Source: Zhengella mangrovi (lineage in GTDB: Bacteria > Pseudomonadota > Alphaproteobacteria > Rhizobiales > Rhizobiaceae). From it: a stretch of 64,000 nucleotides of DNA. Of this stretch, positions 1-8,623 are shown one piece after another (within the stretch, counting starts at the first letter, position 1; each line of letters starts with the position of its first letter). The notes beneath the pieces are model-generated. The model saw only the letters and a list, made by a program, of their open reading frames with translations, did not search any database and was not told the DNA's origin. The stretch is taken from positions 151,607-215,606 of the forward strand of contig NZ_PDVP01000007.1 of assembly GCF_002727065.1 (NCBI RefSeq), read 5' to 3'. The translations under genes were made by a program, and so were the position numbers.

Positions 1-841
1 CAAGCACGCCCATGACCATGCCGAAACAGTGGTAGAGCGGCACCGGGATGCACAGGCGGTCGCTTTCGGTGAAATTGATGCGGCCCGTGACGAAGCGGGC
101 ATTGTTGACGATGTTCCGGTGCGTCAGCGTTGCGCCCTTCGGCGCGCCCGTGGTTCCCGAGGTGAACTGGATGTTGATGGCGTCGTTGGGCGCCAGGGTC
201 CCGGTGATGGCGTCGAGGCGGGCGATGCCTTCTTCCGTGCCCATCGCCATGAGCTCGTCAAAGGAGAGGATGCCCGACCCGGCATCCGCGCTCATCCCGA
301 CCACCCATTTCAGATGGGGCAGGTTCTTCGAGACAAGCCGGCCCGGTTCGCAGGCCGCCAGTTCCGGGGCCAGCGTGCGGATCATGCCGATGTAGTCGGA
401 AGTCTTGAAGCTGGCCGCCGTGACGAGCGCCTTGCAGCCGACCTTGTTGAGCGCATAGTCCAGTTCGGACAGGCGATAGGCGGGATTGATGTTGACGAGG
501 ATGATGCCGATCCGTGCCGTGGCAAACTGGGTCAGCACCCATTCATGCCTGTTGGGCGACCAGATGCCGACGCGGTCGCCCTTCTCAAGGCCCAGCGAGA
601 GGAAGGCGGCGGCAAGCCGGTCGACCTCGGCGGCGAATTCCGACCATGTCCGGCGGATGCCCTGGGCGCGGAAGACGGCGGCCTCCCGATCCGGGAAACG
701 GGCCGCGGTCCCGGCAAGCACCTGCGGGATCGTCTTTTCCCACAGCGGGTCGTCGGTGGGACCCACCACGTGCGACAGGCCGCCGACCGGGGCGCCGAAG
801 GGACGTGCGGTCTCGTTTGCCTCGTTGGCGTTCTCGGTCAT
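1..841 (-). CDS. AMP-binding acyl-CoA synthetase, N-terminal part (truncated by window edge)
   Basis: The first 280 codons of an adenylate-forming acid-CoA ligase, read from the ATG at 841 down and cut by the left edge. The family activates a carboxylic acid as acyl-AMP and transfers it to CoA. The ATP-binding P-loop FTSGTTGAPKG is clear near residues 225-235, followed by LTHRNIVNN and then PLYHCFGMVMG. The N-terminal region has the usual WSEFAAEVDRLA and KGDRVGIWSPN blocks of the medium/long-chain acyl-CoA synthetase (FadD/YngI-like) group. The substrate cannot be told from this part. It lies downstream of the AroE-like and AroQ genes on the same strand, separated by 263 bp holding two REP palindromes. 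With the acyl-CoA dehydrogenase and CoA-transferase further on, it may serve aromatic or hydroaromatic acid catabolism (inference). Confidence 0.9.
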   Translation of the reverse strand, partial: MTENANEANETARPFGAPVGGLSHVVGPTDDPLWEKTIPQVLAGTAARFPDREAAVFRAQGIRRTWSEFAAEVDRLAAAFLSLGLEKGDRVGIWSPNRHEWVLTQFATARIGIILVNINPAYRLSELDYALNKVGCKALVTAASFKTSDYIGMIRTLAPELAACEPGRLVSKNLPHLKWVVGMSADAGSGILSFDELMAMGTEEGIARLDAITGTLAPNDAINIQFTSGTTGAPKGATLTHRNIVNNARFVTGRINFTESDRLCIPVPLYHCFGMVMGVL

Positions 842-1007
842 GGTGAGCCTCCCGTCACGATTTTATGGTTGGCGGGATGGTGGGACGCGAAGGCGTTCGT
901 GTCCAGTGGCGAAAAGACCAAGGCGAACCGACGGGGGGTCGATCCTGACCGTTCGGCGCGCTTCCGCAGCCGGGTGGTCTGCTCCAGCGACACGTTTCGT
1001 TTTTAGG
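842..1007. other. Intergenic spacer before the REP pair
   Basis: No gene or clear promoter was recognised between the acyl-CoA ligase start and the REP palindromes. A degenerate half-REP may be present around 981-1003, where the text resembles the reverse complement of the REP right arm, but it is too decayed to call. Confidence 0.4.
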
Positions 1008-1050
1008 CCGTTCCGGACGCGAAACCGGCGGCCACTTTCGCTGGAACCGG
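1008..1050. repeat. REP-type palindrome, copy 1
   Basis: Imperfect inverted repeat of about 43 bp with the arms CCGTTCCGG and CTGGAACCGG around a core containing GCGAAACCGGCGGCCACTTTCGC. The core is itself self-complementary (GCGAAA with TTTCGC). The same unit recurs immediately downstream at 1058-1105 and three times at 42289-42443. Its size, its nested dyads and its intergenic position fit rhizobial REP elements. Such elements usually affect mRNA ends or act as targets of RAYT transposases; no RAYT gene is in the window. Confidence 0.8.
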
Positions 1051-1057
1051 TTTTTTC

Positions 1058-1105
1058 GGGCAGTTCCGGACGCGAAACCGGCGGCCACTTTCGCTGGAAC
1101 TGCCC
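1058..1105. repeat. REP-type palindrome, copy 2, abutting the aroE-like stop codon
   Basis: Near-identical to copy 1 in its core. The outer arms form a perfect inverted repeat, GGGCAGTTCC with GGAACTGCCC. Its last base is the first base of the stop codon of the AroE-like gene on the minus strand, so a transcript of that gene would end in this hairpin. It may act as an mRNA 3-prime stabiliser or weak terminator. Confidence 0.85.
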
Positions 1106-1941
1106 TAGTACCGGATGGTCGCGACGGCCCGCAGTTCCCCGGCCGTCGCCGGTGGAAAGCCGAAGAATTCCAGGTAGGCCGGGATCTGCTCGAACAGCAT
1201 GTCGGTGCCGACCTGCGTCATGCACCCTCGGGCGCGGGCGGCCGACAGGAAAGGCGTCTCCTCCTGCTTCATGACGACTTCGCCGACAAAGGCGGATGGC
1301 GCAATGCGCTCCATGTCCATGGGCAGCGGGTCGCCGGGGTTCATGCCCAGCGGCGTGGCATTGACGACGATGTCGTGGCCGGCGGGGTCGTCGCTGCCGG
1401 CGGTAACGGCGAGCGCGGGGTAGTGGGCCTTGAGGCTGGCGGCCAGCCTTTCGGCGCTTTCGGCGCGCGTGTCGAAGAGCGACAGGCGGGCCGCGCCGGC
1501 CCTGGCCAGCGAGGCGGCAATGGCGGAGCCGACGCCGCCGGATCCGACCACGAGGGCGGAGGACCCCTCGATTGTCCGGCCCTTGGACAGCACGCCGCGT
1601 ACGAAACCCTCGCCATCGAACATGTCGCCGACGAGGCGGCCGCCTGCATCACGACGGACGGCATTGCACGATCCGCAGACCCGGACCGTGGTGCTGGCCT
1701 CGTCGAGCAGGTCCACCACGGCCACCTTGTGCGGCATGGTGATGAGCGCGCCGGCAATGTTGCGCATGCGGAAGAGCAGCGGCAGGGTGGCGGCGAAATC
1801 CTCGGCCTCGCAGCCCATGGGCACGACCACGGCATCGATGCCGTGTTTCTCGAACCAAGGATTGTAGATCATCGGCGCCTTGAAGCTTTCCGTCGGCACG
1901 CCGAGATGGGCGAGGAAGCGGGTATGGCCGGAAATGATCAC
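1105..1941 (-). CDS. Shikimate dehydrogenase-like (AroE family) oxidoreductase with altered substrate pocket
   Basis: A 278-residue NAD(P)-dependent member of the AroE family, which interconverts 3-dehydroshikimate and shikimate or quinate. The catalytic Lys72 (in ITMPHK) and Asp109 (in GDMFDG) are present. A Rossmann glycine motif, VVGSGGVGSAIA, lies around residues 130-141. The pocket is unusual: the SxS motif that binds the shikimate carboxylate reads SFKAP at 19-23 (both serines replaced), and NTD reads MFD at 107-109. It is therefore probably not the housekeeping AroE and may act on a related hydroaromatic acid (inference). It lies 32 bp downstream of aroQ on the same strand and is likely cotranscribed with it. 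Confidence 0.82.
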   Translation of the reverse strand: MIISGHTRFLAHLGVPTESFKAPMIYNPWFEKHGIDAVVVPMGCEAEDFAATLPLLFRMRNIAGALITMPHKVAVVDLLDEASTTVRVCGSCNAVRRDAGGRLVGDMFDGEGFVRGVLSKGRTIEGSSALVVGSGGVGSAIAASLARAGAARLSLFDTRAESAERLAASLKAHYPALAVTAGSDDPAGHDIVVNATPLGMNPGDPLPMDMERIAPSAFVGEVVMKQEETPFLSAARARGCMTQVGTDMLFEQIPAYLEFFGFPPATAGELRAVATIRY

Positions 1942-1973
1942 GCGGGTCGTCTCCTGTCAGGTTCCTGCCAGCG

Positions 1974-2411
1974 TCAGCCGAGCAGCGTGCCCATGCGGCG
2001 CACGGCCAGTTCGTAGCCCTCGATGCCGAAGCCGGCCATGACGGCATCGGACCGGTGCGAGACATAGGAATGATGGCGGAACGGCTCGCGCTTGTGGACC
2101 TGCGAGATGTGGACTTCGATCACCGGCCCTTCGAAGGTGTTGAGCGCATCGAGAATGGCGACGGAGGTGTGGGTAAAGGCGGCCGGGTTGATGACGATGC
2201 CGCCGGCCTGCTCGCGCGCATCGTGGATCCAGTCGATGATCTGGTGCTCGGCATTGGACTGGAGCAGGCGGATCTCGAGGCCGAATTCACCGGCCACGGC
2301 GCGGCAGCGCGTTTCGACGTCGGCGAGCGTTTCGTGACCGTAGATCTCGGGCTGGCGCTTGCCCAGCAGGTTCAGGTTCGGACCGTTGAGGATGTAGACC
2401 AGTTTCGACAA
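1974..2411 (-). CDS. aroQ: Type II 3-dehydroquinate dehydratase (first copy)
   Basis: Dodecameric type II dehydroquinase, which interconverts 3-dehydroquinate and 3-dehydroshikimate by trans-elimination. The 145-residue length is typical. The family blocks are present: [18 protein letters not shown] (active-site Arg and Tyr), [17 protein letters not shown] and [17 protein letters not shown] (catalytic His). I place the start at a TTG at 2411 because the protein then begins [13 protein letters not shown], as in homologues, and GGAAAGG lies at ribosome-binding distance. A second in-frame TTG at 2441 would add ten residues with no family match. It is followed by the AroE-like gene and preceded by gbpR on the same strand. 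A second aroQ is at 39884. Confidence 0.9.
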   Translation of the reverse strand: MSKLVYILNGPNLNLLGKRQPEIYGHETLADVETRCRAVAGEFGLEIRLLQSNAEHQIIDWIHDAREQAGGIVINPAAFTHTSVAILDALNTFEGPVIEVHISQVHKREPFRHHSYVSHRSDAVMAGFGIEGYELAVRRMGTLLG

Positions 2412-2518
2412 GGGACGAGCCTTTCCGGGGCAGGAGTGCAACGTGCGGCCGCGGCCGCGTTGTCAACGGCATAGCTCCAAACGGGCCGATTTCCAACCGG
2501 TGTTTGGCGGCCGCGGGC

Positions 2519-3484
2519 TCAGGCCCCCTCCGACGCCGGAATCAGGGGCGTGTCAGGCTCCCCGGAGAGGCCGGCCAGGATGAGGCCCCAGAGCTTGGCT
2601 GCCAAGGGGCTCAACGCGTGGTTCTTGCGGGCGATCAGGTGGTAGGGATTGACGATCAGCGGCTCGGCCGGTTCCAGGCGGGCAAAGCCGTTGGTTGCCT
2701 GGCCGGCCCCGAGCAGGTCCGCCACTTCGCGCGAGACAGGGGCTATGGCATCGGTGGAGGCCAGGTAGGCGATCATGACCAGAAGGGACGTGGAATTGAC
2801 GATCTCGCGCGGCAAGGAGATGGACCGGGCGAGAAAGGCTTCCTCCACCGCCTGGCGCATCGGCGTGTGCGGCGCTTGGATCACCCATTCGTAGCCCTCG
2901 AGTTCCTCCAGCGTGACCGGGTGGCATCCGTCGAGCGGGTGGCCTGTGCGGATGAGGAAATTGATCACCTCGACACGCCCGCGGCGGACGATGAACTGGC
3001 GCGCATCGGTGCCGGCGGGAATGCGCGAGAGGACGAAGTCGAAGTCGCCGCCGAGCAGGCCGTCGATCAGCACATCGCTCGGCGCGACGTCGATGTGGAT
3101 GTCGGCGCGGGTGGCGTCGCGCTTGAGCCGCTGGATGGCCGGAACGACGTGGGCGACGGCGCCGCCGGTGACCGAGCCGACGCGGATGGTGCCGGAGCGG
3201 CCGCCGCCGACGGCCTCGACCTCGCGGGCGGTCTGCTCCATGCCGTTGAGGAGCGTGATGGCGTTGCGGGCAAGGATCTCGCCCATCGGCGTGACCGTCA
3301 TGCCCTTCGGATGGCGCTGGAAGACGGACGTGCCGATGGTGCGCTCGATAGCGGCCAGCATCCGCGATGCGGCGGGCTGCGTGATGCCCAACTGCTCGGC
3401 TGCCAGGGCCAGTTGGCCGGTCTCAGCGATGGCGCGAACGAGGCGGAAATCCCGGATCTGGAGGCGATTTGAGAGCTGCGGCAT
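2519..3484 (-). CDS. gbpR: LysR-family regulator of the sugar operon (GbpR-like)
   Basis: A 321-residue LysR-type regulator. The N-terminal winged helix-turn-helix reads LAAEQLGITQPAASRMLAAIE at about residues 27-47, followed by a two-lobe effector domain. It is divergent from chvE, and in Agrobacterium and Azospirillum the divergent LysR gene gbpR controls chvE in response to galactose and related sugars. The name rests on this position and family, not on a specific motif. The start used is the ATG at 3484 (MPQLSNRLQIRDF); an in-frame ATG at 3499 would add five residues, and neither has a strong ribosome-binding site. The dyad ATAAG-TG-CTTAT at 3485-3496 lies directly over the start and could be an autoregulatory site. 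Confidence 0.82.
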   Translation of the reverse strand: MPQLSNRLQIRDFRLVRAIAETGQLALAAEQLGITQPAASRMLAAIERTIGTSVFQRHPKGMTVTPMGEILARNAITLLNGMEQTAREVEAVGGGRSGTIRVGSVTGGAVAHVVPAIQRLKRDATRADIHIDVAPSDVLIDGLLGGDFDFVLSRIPAGTDARQFIVRRGRVEVINFLIRTGHPLDGCHPVTLEELEGYEWVIQAPHTPMRQAVEEAFLARSISLPREIVNSTSLLVMIAYLASTDAIAPVSREVADLLGAGQATNGFARLEPAEPLIVNPYHLIARKNHALSPLAAKLWGLILAGLSGEPDTPLIPASEGA

Positions 3485-3566
3485 ATAAGTGCTTATCATT
3501 ATTGGTATGCAGAATGTCAATCTGTGCAATTGAAATGCAAGCCGTGAGGTCCTTAACCTGCCTCCG

Positions 3567-3581
3567 GGATCGTGACGATCC
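3567..3581. promoter_or_regulatory. Perfect dyad between gbpR and chvE, candidate GbpR operator
   Basis: GGATCGT-G-ACGATCC, a perfect 7-bp inverted repeat with a one-base spacer, in the 164-bp divergent region and 68 bp upstream of the chvE start. LysR regulators bind dyads in such positions. The assignment to GbpR is inference. Confidence 0.5.
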
Positions 3582-3648
3582 GTCAACAGGCCGCGCTGCC
3601 GACCAACCGTTGACTGGCAGCGTGTAGCGTTCTCTCGGGAGGAATTCG

Positions 3649-4716
3649 ATGAGGAAACTGATTTCCGCAATGGCGTCGCTTGTGGTCGGCGCCAGCGTTC
3701 TGGCCGCCCCGGCCCTGGCGCAGGACAAGGGTACCGTGGGCATCGCGATGCCGACGAAGTCGTCGGCACGCTGGATCTCCGACGGCGATTCGATGGTCAA
3801 GCAGTTCACGGAAGCGGGTTACCAGACCGACCTGCAATATGCCGAGGACGACATTCCCAACCAGCTCGCGCAGATCGAGAACATGATCACCAAGGGCGTG
3901 AACGTGCTGGTGATCGCGGCGATCGACGGCACGACGCTGTCCAACGCGCTGGAAAACGCCGCTGCCTCCGGCATCAAGGTCATTGCCTATGACCGCCTGA
4001 TCCGCGACAGCGCCAATGTCGACTATTACGCCACGTTCGACAATTTCAAGGTCGGCGTGCTGCAGGCCAATTCGCTGGTCCAGGGCCTGAAGGAACGCTT
4101 CCCCGACACCAAGCCGTGGAACGTGGAACTGTTCGGCGGGTCGCCGGACGACAACAACGCCTACTTCTTCTACAACGGCGCGATGAGCGTGCTGCAGCCG
4201 ATGATCGACGCCGGCGAAGTGGCAATCCCGTCGGGCCAGATGGGCATGGACAAGGTCGGCACGCTGCGCTGGGACGGCGCGGTGGCGCAGGCGCGCATGG
4301 ACAACCTCCTGTCGGCCAACTACACCGACAAGCAGGTCAACGGCGTTCTGTCGCCCTATGACGGCCTTTCCATCGGCATCCTGTCCTCGCTCAAGGGCGT
4401 GGGCTACGGCTCGGGCGACATGAAGATGCCGATCGTGACCGGCCAGGACGCCGAGGTTCCCTCCGTCAAGTCGATCCTGGCGGGCGAGCAGTATTCGTCC
4501 ATCTTCAAGGACACCCGCGAACTGGCGCGCGTGACCGTGGGCATGGTGAACGCCCTGCTGCAGGGCAGCGAGCCGGAAATCAACGACACCAAGACCTATG
4601 ACAACGGCGTCAAGGTGGTTCCGTCCTACCTGCTGGAGCCGGTGGCGGTCGACAAGTCGAACTGGGAGAAGATCCTGATCGACTCCGGCTACTACACGAT
4701 GGACCAGATCAAGTGA
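3649..4716 (+). CDS. chvE: ChvE-type periplasmic sugar-binding protein
   Basis: A 355-residue type I periplasmic binding protein for aldoses such as galactose, arabinose and glucose. It delivers sugar to the GguAB transporter and, in Agrobacterium, signals to chemotaxis and VirA. The signal peptide ends near ALA-QD at about residue 24. The mature protein has the family blocks [42 protein letters not shown] and [19 protein letters not shown]. The start has a strong GGGAGG site about 6 bases upstream. It heads the operon with gguA and gguB, and is followed by a stable hairpin that may raise its mRNA level over the downstream genes. Homology to virulence ChvE does not imply a plant pathogen. Confidence 0.93.
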   Translation: MRKLISAMASLVVGASVLAAPALAQDKGTVGIAMPTKSSARWISDGDSMVKQFTEAGYQTDLQYAEDDIPNQLAQIENMITKGVNVLVIAAIDGTTLSNALENAAASGIKVIAYDRLIRDSANVDYYATFDNFKVGVLQANSLVQGLKERFPDTKPWNVELFGGSPDDNNAYFFYNGAMSVLQPMIDAGEVAIPSGQMGMDKVGTLRWDGAVAQARMDNLLSANYTDKQVNGVLSPYDGLSIGILSSLKGVGYGSGDMKMPIVTGQDAEVPSVKSILAGEQYSSIFKDTRELARVTVGMVNALLQGSEPEINDTKTYDNGVKVVPSYLLEPVAVDKSNWEKILIDSGYYTMDQIK

Positions 4717-4739
4717 TCCTGCCATCCTGACGGCAGGCC

Positions 4740-4771
4740 GGCCCGCGCGGGGCAAGTTTCCCGCGCGGGCC
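4740..4771 (+). promoter_or_regulatory. Intercistronic hairpin between chvE and gguA
   Basis: Perfect 12-bp stem GGCCCGCGCGGG / CCCGCGCGGGCC around an 8-base loop, with no U-run after it. Such hairpins after binding-protein genes usually protect the upstream mRNA from 3-prime decay and lower expression of the membrane components. Confidence 0.7.
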
Positions 4772-4809
4772 GAGCATCACTGGCATCGGCAGACATCTGG
4801 GGACCAGCC

Positions 4810-6330
4810 ATGGCGACGCTGCTCGAAATGCGGTCGATCACCAAGACCTTTCCCGGCGTCAAGGCGCTGGACACGGTGAACCTGACCGTGGAGGAAGGCG
4901 AAATCCACGCCCTCGTCGGCGAGAACGGGGCGGGCAAGTCAACCCTCATGAAAGTGCTGTCGGGGGTCTACCCGGCCGGCAGCTACGAGGGCGACATCGT
5001 TTACGACGGCGCGGTCGCGGCCTTCTCGGGCATTCGCGACAGCGAGGACGTCGGCATCATCATCATCCACCAGGAACTGGCCCTGGTTCCGCTGCTGTCG
5101 ATCGCGGAAAACCTGTTTCTCGGCAACGAGCGGGCGTCGGGCGGCATCATCGACTGGCGCGAGACCTTCCGGCGCACCGAAGACCTGCTGAAGAAGGTCG
5201 GGCTGTCGGAAGCGCCGGGCACGCTGGTCGACAAGCTGGGCGTGGGCAAGCAGCAGCTTGTCGAAATCGCCAAGGCGCTGTCGAAGGACGTACGCCTGCT
5301 GATCCTCGACGAGCCGACGGCGGCGCTGTCGGAAAGCGACAGCCAGGCATTGCTCGACCTTCTTCTGGACCTGAAGCGGCAGGGCGTGACATCGATCATC
5401 ATCAGCCACAAGCTCAACGAGGTGCGGCGCGTCGCCGACCGGGTGACCGTCATCCGCGACGGCACGACGATCTCGACGCTCGACGCGCGAACGGAAGCGA
5501 TCACGGAAGACCGCATCGTGCGGGACATGGTGGGCCGCGACATGGCGCACCGCTACCCGGAACGCGAGCGGCGGGCCGGTGACGTGATCTTCGAGGTGCG
5601 CGACTGGAACGTCTGGCACCCGGAACATGCCGACCGGCAGGTGATCCACAATGCAAGCCTGACGGTCAGGGCCGGCGAAGTGGTCGGCATTGCCGGGCTG
5701 ATGGGCGCGGGGCGCACCGAACTGGCGATGAGCATCTTCGGCCGGTCGTACGGGCGCAAGATCTCCGGCGAGGTGCTGATCCGCGGCAAGCCGGCCGACG
5801 TGTCGCGCGTCGACCGCGCCATCGATGCCGGGCTGGCCTATGTCACCGAGGACCGAAAGTCGCTCGGGCTGGTGCTGGACGAGACCATCCAGCGCAACAT
5901 CACGCTGACCAACCTGCCGGCGGTGTCGTCGAGCGGCGTCATCTCGGAGACCAGCGAGACACGGGTGGCGGAGAAATACCGCGACGCGATGAACATCCGC
6001 ACGCCGTCGGTGTTCCAGCGGGTCGTCAACCTCTCCGGCGGCAACCAGCAGAAGGTCGTGCTGTCGAAGTGGCTGTTCGCCGAACCGGACGTCCTGATCC
6101 TGGACGAGCCGACCCGCGGCATCGACGTCGGCGCCAAGTTCGAGATCTACAGCATCATCAACGCGTTGTCGGCCGAGGGAAAGGGCGTTCTGATGATCTC
6201 GTCGGAAATGCCCGAAATGCTCGGCATGTGCGATCGCATCTACGTCATGAGCGAGGGAGAGCTGGTCGGCGAGCTGAATGCCGCCGAAGCCAGCCAGGAG
6301 CGCATCATGTCGCTCATCGTCACGGAATAA
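4810..6330 (+). CDS. gguA: Sugar ABC transporter ATPase, duplicated domains (GguA)
   Basis: A 506-residue CUT2-type ATPase with two ABC domains, energising import of ChvE-bound sugars. Domain 1 has Walker [10 protein letters not shown] (residues ~38-46) and Walker [12 protein letters not shown]. Domain 2 has the signature [15 protein letters not shown] and Walker [15 protein letters not shown]; as is normal for the second domain of this family, its Walker A is degenerate ([11 protein letters not shown]). Length and organisation match GguA/MmsA/XylG. It is followed after 15 bp by gguB. Confidence 0.93.
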   Translation: MATLLEMRSITKTFPGVKALDTVNLTVEEGEIHALVGENGAGKSTLMKVLSGVYPAGSYEGDIVYDGAVAAFSGIRDSEDVGIIIIHQELALVPLLSIAENLFLGNERASGGIIDWRETFRRTEDLLKKVGLSEAPGTLVDKLGVGKQQLVEIAKALSKDVRLLILDEPTAALSESDSQALLDLLLDLKRQGVTSIIISHKLNEVRRVADRVTVIRDGTTISTLDARTEAITEDRIVRDMVGRDMAHRYPERERRAGDVIFEVRDWNVWHPEHADRQVIHNASLTVRAGEVVGIAGLMGAGRTELAMSIFGRSYGRKISGEVLIRGKPADVSRVDRAIDAGLAYVTEDRKSLGLVLDETIQRNITLTNLPAVSSSGVISETSETRVAEKYRDAMNIRTPSVFQRVVNLSGGNQQKVVLSKWLFAEPDVLILDEPTRGIDVGAKFEIYSIINALSAEGKGVLMISSEMPEMLGMCDRIYVMSEGELVGELNAAEASQERIMSLIVTE

Positions 6331-6345
6331 CGGGAGGCAAGTTCA

Positions 6346-7596
6346 ATGGAAGCGGTTCACGGCTCCTCTGCCGAGACCGGCGATGCGAAGGCGAAGAGCC
6401 TGGGCATCGGCGAGTATCTGCTCAAGCACATGCGCGCCTACGGCCTGCTGTTCGCGCTCATCGCCATCATGGCGTTCTTCCAGATCGTGACCGACGGGAC
6501 GCTGCTGCGTCCGGTCAACATCACGAACCTTCTGCTGCAGAATTCCTACATCGTCATCATGGCGCTCGGCATGCTGATCGTCATCGTCTCGGGCAACATC
6601 GACCTCTCGGTCGGCTCGGTGATGGGGTTCATCGGCGCGCTGGCGGCGGTGATGATCGTCAACTACGACCAGTCGGTGCTGGTGACGACCATTACCTGCC
6701 TGATCGCGGGCGCGGCGATCGGCGCGGCGCAGGGCTACTGGGTGGCCTACTGGAAAATCCCGTCGTTCATCGTCACGCTCGCCGGCATGCTGGTGTTCCG
6801 CGGCCTGTCGCTGTGGCTGCTCGAAGGCCAGTCGGTCGGTCCGTTCCCGCGTGAATTCCAGGTCATCGCCAACGGTTTCGTGCCCGATATCTTCCCGGCC
6901 GGGATCGGCGCGGCGCTGGCCGGCGTTTTCGGCGCCAACCGCGTCAACGTGCTGGCGCTGTTCGCCGGCGCCGTGATCGTGGCGGTGATCCTGTGGCTCG
7001 GCCTGCGCCAGCGGGCGCGCAACAAGGCCTACGGCATCGAGGACGAGCCGCGCAGCTTCTTCATCGCGCGCAATGCCATCGTGATGATCGCCCTGCTTTT
7101 CATCATGTTCAAGCTGTCCACGTTCCGCGGCCTGCCGAACGTGCTGATCACGATGGGCGTACTGACGATCATCTATGCCTTCATCACGGAAAAGACGGTG
7201 ACGGGCCGGCGGGTCTATGCGCTGGGCGGCAACGAGAAGGCGGCCAAGCTGTCGGGCATCAAGACGGAGCGGCTGACCTTCCTGGCCTTCATGAACATGG
7301 GCGTTCTGGCGGCCATCGCCGGTCTCGTCTTCGCCGCACGCCTGAACACCGCCACGCCAAAGGCCGGCTTTGCGCTCGAACTGGATGTCATCGCCGCTGT
7401 CTTCATCGGCGGCGCGTCGATGTCGGGCGGCGTCGGCACGATCATCGGGGCCGTGGTCGGCGCCTTCCTGATGGGTGTGCTGAACAACGGCATGTCGATC
7501 ATGGGCATCGGCATCGACTACCAGCAGATGATCAAGGGCCTCGTGCTGCTCGCGGCGGTCATCTTCGACGTCTACAACAAGCAGAAAGAAGGCTGA
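6346..7596 (+). CDS. gguB: Sugar ABC transporter permease (GguB)
   Basis: A 416-residue CUT2-family inner-membrane permease partnering GguA and ChvE. It is hydrophobic throughout, with about ten or more membrane segments, including LLFALIAIMAFFQIV near residue 37 and several Gly-rich helices near the C-terminus (VFIGGASMSGGVGTIIGAVVGAFLMG). It also has the family block LIVIVSGNIDLSVGSVMGF (residues ~78-96). A hydrophilic insertion near residue 225 (RQRARNKAYGIEDE) precedes the next helices, as in XylH/MmsB-type permeases. GGGAGG lies 9 bases before the ATG. Confidence 0.92.
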   Translation: MEAVHGSSAETGDAKAKSLGIGEYLLKHMRAYGLLFALIAIMAFFQIVTDGTLLRPVNITNLLLQNSYIVIMALGMLIVIVSGNIDLSVGSVMGFIGALAAVMIVNYDQSVLVTTITCLIAGAAIGAAQGYWVAYWKIPSFIVTLAGMLVFRGLSLWLLEGQSVGPFPREFQVIANGFVPDIFPAGIGAALAGVFGANRVNVLALFAGAVIVAVILWLGLRQRARNKAYGIEDEPRSFFIARNAIVMIALLFIMFKLSTFRGLPNVLITMGVLTIIYAFITEKTVTGRRVYALGGNEKAAKLSGIKTERLTFLAFMNMGVLAAIAGLVFAARLNTATPKAGFALELDVIAAVFIGGASMSGGVGTIIGAVVGAFLMGVLNNGMSIMGIGIDYQQMIKGLVLLAAVIFDVYNKQKEG

Positions 7597-7656
7597 CGGG
7601 TCCGGGCCCGGCGCTGTCGCGCGGCGGGCCGGTCACGGCAACGGAAAGAGGATCGA

Positions 7657-8619
7657 ATGAGCATGAAGATCGCGCTGGTCGGCATCGGCAAGATCGCCCG
7701 CGACCAGCACGTGCCAATGATCGAAGCGTCGCCCGACTGGGAGCTTGCCGCCACGGTTTCGCGGGAAGGCCATGTCGAGGGCGTGGAGAGCTACCGGGAT
7801 TTCGCCGGGATGCTGGCGGCGCGTCCGGATATCGAGACGGTGTCGCTCTGCCTGCCGCCGGTGCCCCGTTTCGACTACGCCGCGCAGGCCATCCGCGCGG
7901 GCCGCAACGTGATGCTGGAGAAGCCGCCCGGCGCCTCGCTGTCGGAAGGGTTTGCCCTGGAAGCCATGGCGCGCGACGCCGGCGTCTCCATCTATGCGAC
8001 GTGGCACTCTCGCGAGGCCGCCATGGTGGCGCCGGCCAAGGCGTGGCTGGCGGACAAGCGGCTGAAGAGCCTCAAGGTCATCTGGAAGGAGGACGTGCGG
8101 CGCTGGCATCCGGGCCAGAAATGGATCTGGGAGGCCGGCGGTCTCGGCGTCTTCGATCCGGGCATCAATGCACTGTCGATCGTCACGGAGATCCTGCCGG
8201 TTCCCATCCACCTGACCGGCGGCGACCTCTATTTCCCGGAGAACTGCGACACGCCGATCGCCGCCAGCGTGACCTTCTATCACCCCGGCGGCGCGGCGGT
8301 GACGGCCGACATGGATTTCCGCCAGCAAGGCGAGCAGATCTGGACCATCGAGGTTGAAACCGACGCCGGCTCGCTGGTGCTATCGGAGGGCGGCGCAAAG
8401 CTTGCCATCGACGGGACAGAGCAGACGGAATCGGCCGCGCTCGTGGAGACCGAGGACGGCAGCAACCCGCTGCTCGGCGGCGAATATGCGCGGCTCTACG
8501 CCCGCATGGCGGCGCTGGTGCGCGATCACGAGATCGACATGGACCTGGCGCCGATGGCGCATGTGGCCGATGCCTTCCTGCTTGGACGCCGCATCGTCAC
8601 GGACCCCTTCATCGAGTAG
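7657..8619 (+). CDS. gal: D-galactose 1-dehydrogenase (Gfo/Idh/MocA family)
   Basis: A 320-residue NAD(P)-dependent oxidoreductase likely to oxidise the anomeric carbon of D-galactose to galactonolactone, and in this class often L-arabinose and D-fucose too. The nucleotide-binding start ALVGIGKIARDQHVP is clear. The EKPPGAS motif carries the conserved Lys, and GVFDPGINALSI holds the expected catalytic-region residues. The product assignment is supported by position: directly after gguAB and directly before 2-keto-3-deoxygalactonate kinase and aldolase. Spacing is 60 bp from gguB and 4 bp to dgoK. Confidence 0.85.
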   Translation: MSMKIALVGIGKIARDQHVPMIEASPDWELAATVSREGHVEGVESYRDFAGMLAARPDIETVSLCLPPVPRFDYAAQAIRAGRNVMLEKPPGASLSEGFALEAMARDAGVSIYATWHSREAAMVAPAKAWLADKRLKSLKVIWKEDVRRWHPGQKWIWEAGGLGVFDPGINALSIVTEILPVPIHLTGGDLYFPENCDTPIAASVTFYHPGGAAVTADMDFRQQGEQIWTIEVETDAGSLVLSEGGAKLAIDGTEQTESAALVETEDGSNPLLGGEYARLYARMAALVRDHEIDMDLAPMAHVADAFLLGRRIVTDPFIE

Positions 8620-8623
8620 GGCC

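Noticed and set aside
1008..1105. Inverted repeats read as insertion sequence ends
   Set aside because: The units are short, occur as complete palindromes in tandem, and no transposase lies between or beside them. REP elements explain them better.
3649..7596. ChvE/GguAB as evidence of a virulence or Ti-plasmid region
   Set aside because: chvE-gguAB is chromosomal and widespread in non-pathogenic alphaproteobacteria. No vir gene or vir box was seen.
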